Below are positions 1 through 11,492 of a stretch of 64,000 bases of DNA, one piece after another (positions within the stretch are counted from its first letter, which is position 1; every line of letters begins with the position of its first letter). Source of the stretch: Polytrichum commune (lineage: Eukaryota; Streptophyta; Polytrichopsida; Polytrichales; Polytrichaceae); the NCBI GenBank assembly GCA_950295325.1, contig OX485805.1:11658501-11722500 (forward strand). Reading direction: 5' to 3'. A program made the translations under genes and the position numbers. The notes beneath the pieces are model-generated. The model was not told the origin of the DNA. It saw nothing but the letters and a program-made list of their open reading frames with translations, and made no database searches.

Positions 1-1036
1 TGTCCATAGAGCTCAGCTATGAGTCCAATGCTATAGTCTCATGTCGGAGGTAGTCTCGTTTCTGTGTCTTTGATCAAAAGAGGGCAGATTTGTAGCCCTG
101 TGGTAACCGGGCCCATGCTCTGATGATTGGTTTTGTATGTATAGTTGTTTGCGAATTTAGTTGTTTTGAGGAGTGTGGTAATGGTGTATATGGCCCATGG
201 GTGGTTTGGCTTTCCTGTACTAGGTACATGGTCTCATGCCCAGATCATCACAAAGTTTTTGTTTGGTTCCAATCGTGAAATTGTTGGAGATTATACTGAG
301 AAATAGATGTTGGCCCACCACTTTTCACACTACTATAGTTGGAGATGTCAACGGATGGTGTCAGAATCCGCTAGTGTGATGAGCCCCTCGTTGTCAACAC
401 TTCCAACTTCACACCGATTTCTAGCCGTTGGATTAGCTCGAGAATTGCCTCATTCTACTTAGCAATTACGAATCACAAAAACTGTCATTTTAAGTGTCAG
501 AACCAGAGTTGAGATGTACAAGCTATGCGAGTCCAAAGTGAAGATTCTCTAAATCTTTAAACAATCACATAGGCTGTACCAACTGTGTGAAATGTTGGAC
601 CTAGAGTGATGTCCATGTTTTGAACATATAGTTTACTCTCATCGTGACACGTGTCTTTTTGGTGTCCACTCTCAACTAGAAGCTTCCTGCCAGACGCATC
701 TTGATAATTGGCAGAGGTTTGGTGCTATTTCTAATACCATAAAGATTTAATAAATATTTTTACATGAAAATAGCGGTTTATGGAAAAGTCGTATTAAGAC
801 ACCAACGATTAGCTGGGAAAGCAAAACAGAACAATCAAAAACAACAAACAAAACAAGCAAACAAGAAAGAAGGAACATATCACTGCACAGTTGTATTCAA
901 TCTAACAAAGAGTATATGCTTGAAGACTCAATTATTCGATCTCTTAAACGGGAATCCAAAAAGAAATCGTGCAATCTCTACCACGTAATATCACACCTGA
1001 CGTAATATCAAGCCTTTTGTTGTCATTGTTTTCGAA
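1..1036. other. No gene resolved; upstream of a partial gene
   Basis: I see no convincing coding exon here, although the missing 5' exons of the membrane-protein gene that begins near 1037 may lie here or outside the window. The reading frame of that gene stays open back to position 1001, just after a stop at 998-1000, so its first visible exon could begin anywhere in 1001-1075. Around 596-690 there is a degenerate copy of a dispersed repeat (R2) also seen near 2.7, 22.7, 41.1, 49.5 and 59.1 kb. Confidence 0.4.
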
Positions 1037-4000
1037 GTGGAAGAGCATCCAACACCAGCGGCATGTCCATGCAGGTGCTCGCTGATCAAAACTGCAATAT
1101 ATGATGGCCCCGATCAGTACAACAACTGCGTCGAACCCGTGGGCACCAACACGTGCGCAGATTGCACCGGCACGAGCTGCGTCAACCAGACAATCGTCCA
1201 AGACACCGGGGCGATTCTTTCCAAAAACCTCACGTTCATGGTGGGCGAAGTGTATCACTTCGTGAAATGTGCAACCGAGCCTCTCAGCTATCCCGACTAT
1301 GTTTACAGCTGCTTCACAACGGAGGACAAGCAATTGACGTTCTCACAGGTGACCCCCGTCGGTAGCAACTAGGCTTCTTGTAATCTAGTTTCCTTGAATT
1401 CAACCAGAGTTTGGTTCAGGAGTTGATCGATCGTTTGGTGCATGATACTTTCCATGTTCTGGAGTTTTGATGCACTCTTGGAGCCGAACATGTTATAACG
1501 GTTCATGGGGGACAAAACTCATTTTGGCACCTCTTCTTGGATGCAAAAATGAGTTTGGCCCTCAATTGATGATCCGATATAGGATGCTTTGTGGTAGGAT
1601 GCTTCACACTACCTCAAAGCATGCACTCAAAACTTACAGAACATGGAAGGTGTTGTATGCAAAACAACCAACTCGTTACCATAAGCCATGTAGAGTTAGA
1701 AGATGACTCTAATGACCAACAAATGTAATAAGGTCTCAATAACGGGATGAGGTCACTTGTACTTGTACATGTACAAGTGATGAAGTGTGCAAATCTTGAT
1801 TGTGAGGGTCTTACAGTAGAAGCATAGTAAAATCCACTTATTATTGGAACTAAACTCCATCTCAAGACGCGAGCACGGTCAACTACACAACTCCATTACC
1901 CTACATAGGTTCAAGTGAAAATGATTCAAAACTATGCACTAAATTTGAATTTATGAAGGGAAAAGCATAAATAGTTGAAAAATACATTGATCTACACAGC
2001 CAAGTAATTTATGTTAAAAAAATAATTCAAGATAAGTCACATGTTTTAGAAGACGGTGCAAGTAGATGTATTGAATACGAAATTTCTAGAATTTTTTTTA
2101 AAGACGATAAATTTGCATTAAAGTGTGTTTTCCTACAAGTTTTTATAATGTTGCCTTGAAGTTTAGAATGAATTTAAGGAATATGAGAAAAAAATTCAAC
2201 TTGAAAATATTCGAGGTCATGAAATTTACATCCAAAACCAAGCTTAGCCATTACCTTTTGACCATTATTTTTAATGATAAGTTTTGAAGATCTCATCTTG
2301 ATAATCTATATTTGAGTATCTTACAAAACAATAGAGGGCATCATGACAAAATCCATTTTAAACAACACTTTGCTACTACTTTTAGGCATTTGACCCCCAA
2401 AAAGTATTGTTTAAGTATACCGGAGCATTTTTCTGTATACTTGAATGTGCTTGCTCCCTTCAAACATTTATTATGTATTCTAATACATAGAAAAGTGAGT
2501 CTATAATGACTTATTATACCACCCACCCTTGCTCATTAAGGTAGAATCATGTCTTTTTGATTGGATATTATTCTCTTTGTACCCCACTTCACATTGCATA
2601 TGAAATATGCAATGATGCATGTAGCCATTTGCCTCATAACTTTTTGAGCTCATACAAAATATCTTATTCATTATCAAAGTGAAAATTCTCTCGCCCATTA
2701 CGTGATCGTATAGGTTCCCCCAATCAAGTTGGTTAGTGAGCATAGAATGGTTAGTATATTTTGAGCATGTAGTCCAATGTCTGTATTTTTGGTGTCCGTT
2801 CTTAGATCCATACATAAGCACATGTACCACTTACATATAAGTGTCCAGATTATTGCTTTATTAAGACGTTGAATCTAGACACGTCTACCTCATAAGCATT
2901 TGCCATCCTGGGCAGGTGAGCCACTTCGTGTCTACCATCTTCAAGTGCAACACAAGCACCGCATCACAAACTTGCACTCTCTCTCTCGATGACACCTACA
3001 CGTCGTTCAAAATCATGGGTGCGATTTTCGGAGTGGTGACCGTGGGAATTTTTTTGTATTCCATCACGGTGGTGAACAACTTGGTGAATCTGTTATGGAC
3101 TATGGACCTGTTCGCGCCGGTGTATTGCAACCCGTTCCGAAACCGGCCATTCAGAACGAAACGCTACCAGATCCTTTGTGATTGCCGAGCATGGCCGCCT
3201 CCGGCTGCAACAACCGCTCCCCAAGGAGGTAACTCGGGCTCTTATATATGCAATATGTTTTCTTCTTTTAATGCGATTGTTTTCTTTCTTAAATCTCATG
3301 CTCTTGGTGTTACCCAATGAACGGGGAGAACCGACCGCCGCTAGTTACAGAAAGAACCGATTGAGTTTGCGAAATAACCGGTTGAACTTGAAGACTTCAG
3401 GAAAATTACCGACAGGCAATGCCATATAATAAAGGCCTATATCATACCCGTTCGACATGTAGATTGTTATAGAGCCACACTAAAGAAGATACTTGACTGT
3501 GCTTGCTCCCTTCAAACATTTATTATGCATTCTAATACATAGAAAAGTGAGTCTATAAGGTCAGAGATCCTGCATCCATAACAACCTACAAGTCTACAGG
3601 TCAGAGATCCTGCATCATTCACCGGTCGACCTTTAATAAGAGAAATCATTATGCTTGGGTTCTAGGATAAACATAACACCATTTAGCCAAGCTGGACATC
3701 ATGTGGGCATGGGAATGTATGTGTGAGGCACAATTCCCACATTGTCCTCCCATCATCGCACCATATTTCAGTTGAATCTGGTGACTCTAACCACAACTGT
3801 CGTGTCATCTGTCCAAATTCTAGTTTCAATAAAAGGAACACTCAGATCTTACTGAATAATAATATCCAATAAGAGATTTTCATAAATCTTATCAACACAG
3901 AATTATATTTGATCATACCTTAGTATACCTTTATTCTCACACTGGTAACTTTACTATAACAACTTCATGCTTTATTTTAACCTGATTGTTACTTGCCAAG

Positions 4001-4503
4001 AGCCTTATGTTATCAATGCCCTTACTTATTATTCAGGAGTTACAACCTTGGGAGTGACTGGATGGAAGGGTGCCGAGAGGGACATGTATTTCTTCGAGAA
4101 TGCGCACAACAGGATCCACGTGAACTATTGCAGCAACGAAATCCTGAGCTACTACTACTTGAATAAGCACAGTGGGCGACAAGAGGAAGGTCGGATTGAA
4201 GGCATGACAGTGGAGCGCAAGGAGTTCCTCTTGCAATTGCTGTTGGATTGTGAGCAAGATCCATCGAAATGGCCTGTCAACACTAACTCTGGCCATCAGC
4301 ACGATGATCTTTTTTCGCACTACATGTCTTTGAAGGATCTCATCCATCGGTGTTGTGAAATGGAGCACCCACATATTCATGCGAAGGAGTTTCACGACGA
4401 AAAATATGTTCTCGGGAACTATCACTTGTTTCGCTTCTTCGAAGAATGTGTCAACTGGCTCATCTCCCTGTTAACTCAACATGCTCCAAAAACACGAGTG
4501 TAA
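1037..4503 (+). CDS. Cysteine-rich single-pass membrane protein, 5'-incomplete (3 exons)
   Basis: Three exons join in phase: about 1037-1348, 2916-3228 and 4037-4503, with stop TAA at 4501-4503. Introns are GT-AG (GTGACC...GGCAG and GTAACT...TTCAG), with phase 0 and phase 1 junctions. The joined frame encodes 363 residues without an internal stop. Residues 1-130 are cysteine-rich, starting with a CPCRC motif, and carry three N-glycosylation sequons (NQT, NLT, NTS). A hydrophobic segment at about residues 134-157 (core FKIMGAIFGVVTVGIFLYS) looks like a transmembrane helix. Then come a Pro/Ala-rich linker and about 155 charged residues, probably cytosolic. This suggests a surface or endomembrane protein with an outside N-terminus. 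The first exon has no clear initiator ATG and position 1037 is GTG, so the true N-terminus lies upstream. I do not recognise the family. Splice phase and composition support a real gene, but a pseudogene is not excluded. Confidence 0.6.
2446..2506. repeat. 61-bp direct repeat, copy 1 (in intron 1)
   Basis: This segment beginning TGTGCTTGCTCCCTTC matches 3498-3558 in the next intron of the same gene at 60 of 61 positions, while the flanking sequence differs. Such identity between two introns, against strongly diverged repeats elsewhere in the window, indicates a recent local duplication or gene conversion. Confidence 0.85.
3335..3425 (+). repeat. R1 dispersed repeat fragment in intron 2
   Basis: Short fragment of a dispersed repeat recognised by the words AATAACCGGTTGAA and GACTTCAGGAAAATTACC. 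The same family occurs near 8.4-8.6, 21.5-21.8, 31.9-32.1 and 33.8-34.65 kb. Function unknown; probably transposon-derived. Confidence 0.6.
3498..3558. repeat. 61-bp direct repeat, copy 2 (in intron 2)
   Basis: Partner of 2446-2506 with one T/C difference. It is followed at once by a short tandem duplication (GGTCAGAGATCCTGCATC occurs at about 3559 and 3599). The sequence just before it (GTAGATTGTTATAGAGCCAC, about 3459) recurs with a few changes near 4940, downstream of the gene. Confidence 0.85.
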
Positions 4504-6540
4504 AGAAGATCAACTACACTATTAAACATATGATTTTAGTGTGACAATAAATTGATGTGCACAATGTTGATTGCATTGGAGTGCCCCCATGCCACCTTCT
4601 TTAGTTGCCACCAAGTGATAGTGAGATCATTTACGTGGGTTGATGATAAACAATGTGTGCATTTAGCATGTACGGTCCATGTAAAATGGACTACAATAAG
4701 AACTCTAGTTTATCGAACTAGAACTCCACTCTTGAGATAATGCACATGTAATGTGCAAGCTTAGGTGTAAGTAGGACTAAGTTGAGATACTAAACTAAGG
4801 CACATGGGAAGTTTTGAAAGTGAAGGCAGGGAGCATGTGGTCATTCATTGTTCCTCATCCTCATGTTCTTTGCTCTCAAGTCTCCTCTACTTAGCTCATG
4901 ATTAGGTGGTTCATGCCGCGTAAACTTCTCTAGACTTGTAGATTGTTATAGAACCACACTAAGTAAGATGTATATTGTAGTAAGACAATGTGAACAAGCA
5001 TGAATAAGTGCCTCTTTACCCCATTTTTTTCCCACTCCCGGGGCCAACACTCTCCAAAAATCAAAAATTACGTGTGGTCAAATATAGGGTCTTTTTTTTA
5101 ATGATTGTATCAGAAAAAATTGAAGTGGCTTCAAAATAAAAGAGGCCCCAAAAAACATGTGACTTTGAGTTCAAAATAATGTAGGTTGTTATAAATTTCA
5201 TTAAATTAAGTTTGTATTGATTCTAAGATACCATGGTGTAAATCATATGTCAATGATCAAATGTTGGTCTATGGTTCCGCAATAAAGGAATATTTTGTTG
5301 TTCTTGAGCGCATATCTATTTTGTGTGTGTATGTTTCGTATTGTGGATTTATGAAATTGCGTTGAGACTAAACTGCATTGCATTAAATTACCGATTCAGC
5401 CTTTTGAGTTCATTTTTGAAATGAGCCAAAGTTTGACCTTGTCATTGTCATAATATACTATGATGTCAAATACTTTCAAAATAATTGTTTACAATAATTT
5501 ACAACCATTTTCAAAATGCTATGTTGTAGTCCAAACAAATTAAACCAATCCGTACTTGTCGCAATGTGATGTAGTATATAGAAGAATTCCATCACAAACC
5601 CCCGATGGGGGTCCTCCAACTCACCTTGGTGTCCGACTGGCATTGGTTGTTTCACAACCAACATCCACTACAGCGAGAGAGCAGTAAGGGTGGAAATGGA
5701 AGTGGGGTCCATATATACACACATGGAGGATGTCAGTTGGATGTGACCCCTCCTTAGCCAAGCCATAGATGACATGTGTCCATGGGATGCAAGCAGTTAA
5801 CATGGCCCACAACTCAACAATATTCACATGCCTAGTCGACTACTAACTTCAAGATTGACTTCTACGACAATTGTTATTGACTAGGCGTTTGCCTTGGCAA
5901 TGGATTGCTCATCACTAGTCATCTTGGAAGTCAATTGCTATTAAGCAATCACCTTGGAAGTCGAATGCTAGTGAGCTTGGCCATGTTAGTTGACTACTCA
6001 TTAGTAATCTTGGAAGAAAACTACTAGTGAGCAATCGACCACTAGGGCAACTGCTCTAGAGCAGTTGAATGGGAAAATAATTGTTTTTTTGCATTCAACA
6101 ACCACATCAATTACAATTCACCGTATTTACAAACACCATTCAGCACAAAGCCATGTCTCTTTACAAAACCTAGTAAGTTCTTCATAATTCCCCTATTATG
6201 GAAACCTCTGATTTGCACACCTTACATTCAAGTTCAAGCTTCAGGCTAGTATCCTATAACTCGAGGCTCAGTTTGAGCAATTGTGCATGTAGGAAAATGC
6301 GCAAATTCAAGTAGGAACTGCCTTAGTGGCTTGGATATTATTGATGTGCCCATTCTTGCTTTCTTGTGTTGATCCAAGGGTCTGGACTCAAATAACACAA
6401 TATTCATTCAAATGAGAGTTTTCCAGTGAATTGAGAGTACATAAAGAAAATTATTAATCCAAGAATGGAATGAAAACCACTGGAAAGTTGTAGAGTACAA
6501 GTAAAAAAATAACATTTGGTTTTCCGCCGTAAATTCCGCC
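4504..6540. other. Intergenic; nothing convincing
   Basis: AT-rich sequence after the stop of the membrane-protein gene, without a supported gene. At 5820-6060 there are degenerate short repeats of an ATCTTGGAAGTC-like word alternating with CTAGTGAGCAATC-like words. Short frames on the minus strand near 5.5-5.8 kb show no family resemblance. Confidence 0.5.
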
Positions 6541-6863
6541 GTAGTTTCCATTAAAATGAGAGTATGTTAAGCTAGGAAATCGACTCATTTAGGTCGACTC
6601 AACCTAAATTGACAACATATTGTCCTCATTTAGGTCGACTCAACCTAAATTGACTAACATATTGTCCTCATTTAGGTCGACTCAACCTAAATTGACTAAC
6701 ATAATTGTACTCATTTAGGTCGACTCAACCTAAATTGACAACATATTGTCCTCATTTAGGTCGACTCAACCTAAATTGACAAAATATTGTCCTCATTTAG
6801 GTCGACTCAACCTAAATGAGTTGATTTCCCAGCTTAACATACTCTCATTTTAATTGAAACTAC
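6541..6863. mobile_element. Fold-back element with palindromic tandem core
   Basis: The outer arms, about 6541-6590 and 6815-6863, are inverted copies of each other: GTAGTTTC, then ATTAAAATGAGAGTATG, then TTAAGCT, then GGAAATC, then ACTCATTTAGG. Between them are six units starting at 6584, 6625, 6667, 6710, 6751 and 6792, with periods of 41, 42, 43, 41 and 41 bp. Each unit contains an inverted pair, TTTAGGT...ACCTAAA, around CGACTCA, so both the whole element and each unit can fold. It encodes no protein. The structure fits a fold-back type MITE whose core expanded in tandem. No target-site duplication was identified with confidence. Confidence 0.8.
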
Positions 6864-8329
6864 ATGTCTGAAGTATAATCTAGTATTTATCAACCTAACA
6901 TGACTTTTAGGTGTCCAAATGGCTAATATTATTTTGAGAGGATCCCACTCTCTCAAAATATTGATTATCGTGTTAAATGTATTCAAACATACCATTCCTA
7001 TGATGCCAAACTTACACGTGTATCGTATTACAAGGATTTAACAACCGTTTCAACAGTAAAGTTAGTCGTCCAAAACAAAAGGTGGGTGATTTGTGAAGAT
7101 GTGAATTGGTAAGATATGGCATATGACAAGGATCACGGTTAAGGCATGTGGTCTTATTTGGTTATTTAACTTATTTTTCTTACTTAAACACCCATATTTG
7201 AGTGGTGTGTGATTAGGTGTTGATCATGGCTCAGATGAGGGTTGCTCTAGATGAGGTCATCATGTAGTCTCGAGAGTTCAATGACACTAATACAACTTAC
7301 GCAACCTTGATTGCACTAGAGCTAGTCTATGCCCGTGGAAAATGGAACCCAAGGGGGTCTCTTGTTTTAGTTTGTTTGCAAAAAGAACCGATTTTCAAAC
7401 ATATGTTGAACCACTACACTGATTATCTCTAAAAGTGCATGCTAAAGATATTTCTGTAACACGCATTCTTTCCCAAGTCTCAAAATTACTTAGGGTTGAA
7501 CTTTTTACTAAGTGATACTAAATTCATGAATATATGCTCATTCACCATACTTTTCAAGAACACTAATGCATTTTTTAAAGTGATTGTAGAGTATTTATTT
7601 ATTTATTTTATATATATATATATATATATATAGAAAGTGAATAGCGCCATGTTGAAAAGTGTCAGTACTTTTAATGAATAGTGTTGTTATGAATAACATT
7701 TTCAATGAATAATGTCAGGATGAGTAGTGCTTCCTACATCTTTTGGTGACACTATTTTCACAACGCACTGAAAATTAGGATCACCTTCATTAATTTTCCA
7801 CACACACTAGTAGCCCTCCCTCACGAATTGGGAGAATCAGTGTAATCGTCACACTTTGATGACAGTGGCATCCGAAAGGTGAGCAAAGCTGACGAAGATA
7901 TGGTTATATTAGACGATTGGTCATGAGGTCTAAGGCACAGTACCAAGAGGAGTAAGAATGTTTGGCTGTTGATCTCAAATATATAAATAAGTAGCCTAAA
8001 TATTCTACTCTATTCTATTCTATTCTCTTCTCTTCTATACACTCAGCACTTGAACTGACAGGCTTTAGCACCATCTACATTAAACGTTGATTGACATTTT
8101 GAAAAACCTAGTAGGTCATTCTTAGATAGTTGACTTGGACTTTGTCAAACTGCAACTCTCTGTAAATATCTTTTTGTACTTGTTGTTACTCCCTCAACCA
8201 TAGTTCTCGGGAGCTGTTTTAGTAATGGCCTCCCGATAAGAGAGCATCATACTTTCAAAAGGTCTGGAGGTTATCTTCTAGACATACTTTCGTAAGAGTC
8301 TAACTTAACTTATATCATGGTAACCCGTG
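6864..8329. other. Intergenic; (TA)12 microsatellite only
   Basis: No gene is supported. A (TA)12 tract lies at 7609-7632. Just after it are several variants of a GAATAGTG word (about 7635-7730), also seen near 62.05-62.16 kb, which hints at a further degraded repeat family. A CTATTCTATTC run is present near 8005-8035. Confidence 0.5.
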
Positions 8330-9540
8330 CAGAATTCTACCTCCCACCGAGTCCATTGTGGGATCCGCACAAGAACAATGGTGGCATTTTCAGTCTCCAC
8401 AGAGATTTTGGGGCACAATCGCTCGAGATCGAGTATGTTTCCAATGCGAACCAGTTCCAGGTTGACATCGTTCGAGATTTTCTTTATTAAGTTGAGGAAT
8501 ATGCTGCAGATTCTTTGAAATCGGTTGGTAATTTTCCTGAATTCTTCTTGAGATTTAACCTGGTTGTTTTTCAAACTCAACCTGTTCATCTGGCTGTCGG
8601 ATCTCCCTATTCATTGGAGATGCTACTGTTACAACAAATATCACCTCGGCTAGACACTATAGATCATGGATTCTTCCTCAGCTAACCCTTAAAGATTCAA
8701 GAGGCTCATTATATGCCTCAAGATATTGTATAGACTGAGGTGCTTGAATTTACTCACAAATTATATTTAGCTGGAAATGTCAAGAATGACCTTATCTAAG
8801 TTCAACCCGCTTATAAAATAGAAGTCTCCAGTCGAAAACACACATAGAAATTACTAGGAAGTATGAGCTTATAGAAGTAATCCAGATCCAAATACATGCC
8901 ATGTAACATATGACGTTATTTTTACTTCCACGTTGTAGTAGGTTGTGTCAAATATAGTTTAAATCTCGAAGACCAAGTAAGAAAATGAAAATAAATAAAT
9001 AAACTCTTGGACTTGCTTGGGGCCTTGCACAAAGTATCACATAAGAACCATGGAAGGATTATTGACCTTCTTCAAGAGATGAACATCCCACCGAGTCCTA
9101 GTTTGTGGGATCCACACAAGAATAATATGTTGACATGCTATTGTTAAACGAAATCAATTCTTCCAATCGAAACATGCGTATGAAATATCTAAAGATTTGG
9201 ATGTGTAAAAATGATCCATACCCAAATACATGCCGTGTATATTTTATCATATCTATCACATATGATTGTATTTTCACTTCCACTTTGTAATTAGTTGTGT
9301 AAAATATTATTTTTCAGTCGCAAAGACCAAGTAAAAATATTTACTTGTATACTTGCTTGGAGCTTTGTACAAAGTATCACGCAAGAACCATAGGAAGTAT
9401 GTTTATTGACCCCATTCAAGAAAATGAACATCCCACCAAGTCCTACATAGTTTGTGGGGTCCATACAAAAATAATATGGTGACATGCTACAGTTACACAA
9501 ATATCACCATCGTGAGCAAACCATAGAGCATGGGCACTTC
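8330..9540. repeat. Imperfect direct repeats, about 340 bp, with an R1 insertion
   Basis: The landmark CATCCCACC(G/A)AGTCCTA occurs near 9086 and 9432, and a related form near 8342. The landmark CCAAATACATGCC occurs near 8889 and 9225. A final block, ACATGCTAC(A/T)GTTACA, occurs near 8620 and 9482. This gives two to three diverged copies of a unit of about 340 bp. An R1 dispersed repeat (about 8380-8610) appears to interrupt the first copy. The short frames inside have no recognisable domain. Confidence 0.6.
8380..8610 (-). repeat. R1 dispersed repeat
   Basis: Shares with 21.46-21.80 and 31.86-32.09 kb the order TTTGGGGCA...ATCG, a block resembling ACCAGTTCCAGGTTGACATC, then TTAAGTTGAGGAATATG, then (reading the minus strand) AGGAAAATTACC and AACAGGTTGAG. 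The minus-strand 94-codon frame here is a by-product of the repeat and is not reported as a gene. Confidence 0.6.
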
Positions 9541-11492
9541 CGGAGTTAAGGGGTATAAAAGTATTGTACATAGTTGCAACATGCGTTGCTTGTGGTCAAA
9601 ATTCCATGAGAATGGTTGAGAATGTTGTCATGGTGAATATGTTCCACATACTATATATAAAACTGAGAGTGGTTTATAAGTAGAGCTATGATCAATAAGT
9701 TTGATGTTGATTGATGCCCAAGTTACCTTGATCCCTTGCCACCAAAACGCGGACATTTACTTGGGTTTTAAAAGACTTCTAATCATTATGATTCCTAGCT
9801 CAAAGAGGTTGTAGTAACAAGGCCAAAGTGTGGTGGGTTGAATTTAAGCATTAGCAAGTTAAACCCCATTGCAAAGTGATCATTGTGCTTGTTCAAGTGG
9901 ACTAGTGGATTCGATTTGACGTACTCTTTGAGGACGGCCATTCAATGTTCATCATGGTCAAACAAAACAATAACATTGGCATATAGTGCAAATAGTCAGT
10001 TTCAAGTTAATGGTATGCATGTTTATGGAGAATACACTCTACACCTGCAACCTTCAAGAATTGCTAGAGGGGTAATTATCATACATACAATTCCTGACAA
10101 GCATAAGAGCATCCCAACAACAAGCTCGCGATTCATGGTGTCCACACAAACTCATCCATTGTGCATGAAGGGGCCAATGCATTATGACTACCAATATTTC
10201 CAGGGTGAAAACTATCCAAAATAAACTAGTAAACCACACTCAAGCTGTAACTTGGTTCTTCTTTATGGGTGTGTTTATGTAGACATTACAAAGCTCTCTC
10301 GCACACAAAAACATATAACATTCTCCACACACAATAACATTCACTAGACAGGACTCCTGAGCTCTACTCCATTCATTACTCCGTTCACACTCTACACACA
10401 GAGTCCGGAATCTAGTAAGAGGTAATGCAGAAACTAGCCATTATCCACAGAACTGAGTACTACTCCAGCCACATTTATTCACCACCAATCAGCTGGTGGA
10501 CAGAGGATCTTGCAGGTATTGATTGATTGAAACAGTGATAATAATAAATCAGAGCTTGCTTGACCAGACAGTACTGACATGTCGTACGTTCAAAAAGGAA
10601 AGCGTTGCAGTAAAATGACAAAGTCACCTTTAAGCACCTCAAAGCATATGCGTTTTACGATCCAATTCTAAAAAGATATGAATGTGATTTTCCCTGATCA
10701 TAATGAATACCAAAACCCCATACACCTGCACAATATTCCTTCATCAGATGGGAATTCCACTTTATAAGCGACGTACAAAAGGTTTTGGCAGTTTGTGCAG
10801 AAGAATTTGCCGGATTTAGGTGGGATTTCTTACCGTTTGTAAAATGAAACACTGAGATGAAGCTCCCATCATGCCACTGATTCTATTTTAAGAAAATCAA
10901 TCAGGGTAAGCACGGAGAGTGTCAGTTACGTGTGTTATATAGGAGTGTTTATATATTAGTCACTAACTGCCACCTCTCCCACTGAATGCATTGCTTGTCA
11001 GGTGATGGGAACAGGTGGCAGGACCTCAGATAAGTTATACAAGCAACCATACATGCACAGATAGACGCACATAGACATCCATGCAAAATCAAGCATTGTG
11101 TATCAAAGTGGTATAGCTGTTATTAGCTTTGACATGTTGAAATGACCTCAGTAAGAAAGTTGCATATAAACTGGAGGTTGCGACAACGAAGAAACCCACA
11201 AGCAAGCTTCTGTGACGATGTCTGCAACAGAAAGTATCTGAATCGCACATAGTACATAATCTATACGCCATAGCGAAGGGAAATTGAATACGTCAAGCTG
11301 TACCTTCAGCAGGAGACAGTGCACATAGGAGTACTAATAGCATACAGCAGACCTACCATGTGCCAACAGTAGACACACAGGGGGACATGCTACATACCCT
11401 CCCGACTAAAAAACAAGGGTAACTTAACAAACGCAAAGGTTGATGACTTGTATCACTTCAAGAGAACTCAGTGGCCGCAAACCAACCTTTCT
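9541..11492. other. Intergenic; 3' flank of the ASG1-like gene
   Basis: No further gene is supported. The part nearest 11,492 is probably the 3' UTR of the minus-strand ASG1-like gene, but I see no decisive polyadenylation site. A plus-strand frame of 113 codons near 9883-10224 has no recognisable domain and sits in AT-rich DNA. Confidence 0.5.

Noticed and set aside
1037-3320. Animal-type potassium-channel beta subunit
   Set aside because: Glycosylated Cys-rich loop plus helix is a similar outline, but I see no specific motif, the first helix is not visible, and such channels are not expected in land plants.
6584-6830. CRISPR-like direct repeats
   Set aside because: The units are contiguous 41-43-bp repeats without unique spacers, and they lie inside an inverted-repeat element in plant DNA.
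9883-10224. 113-codon plus-strand frame
   Set aside because: No domain, no splice or homology support.
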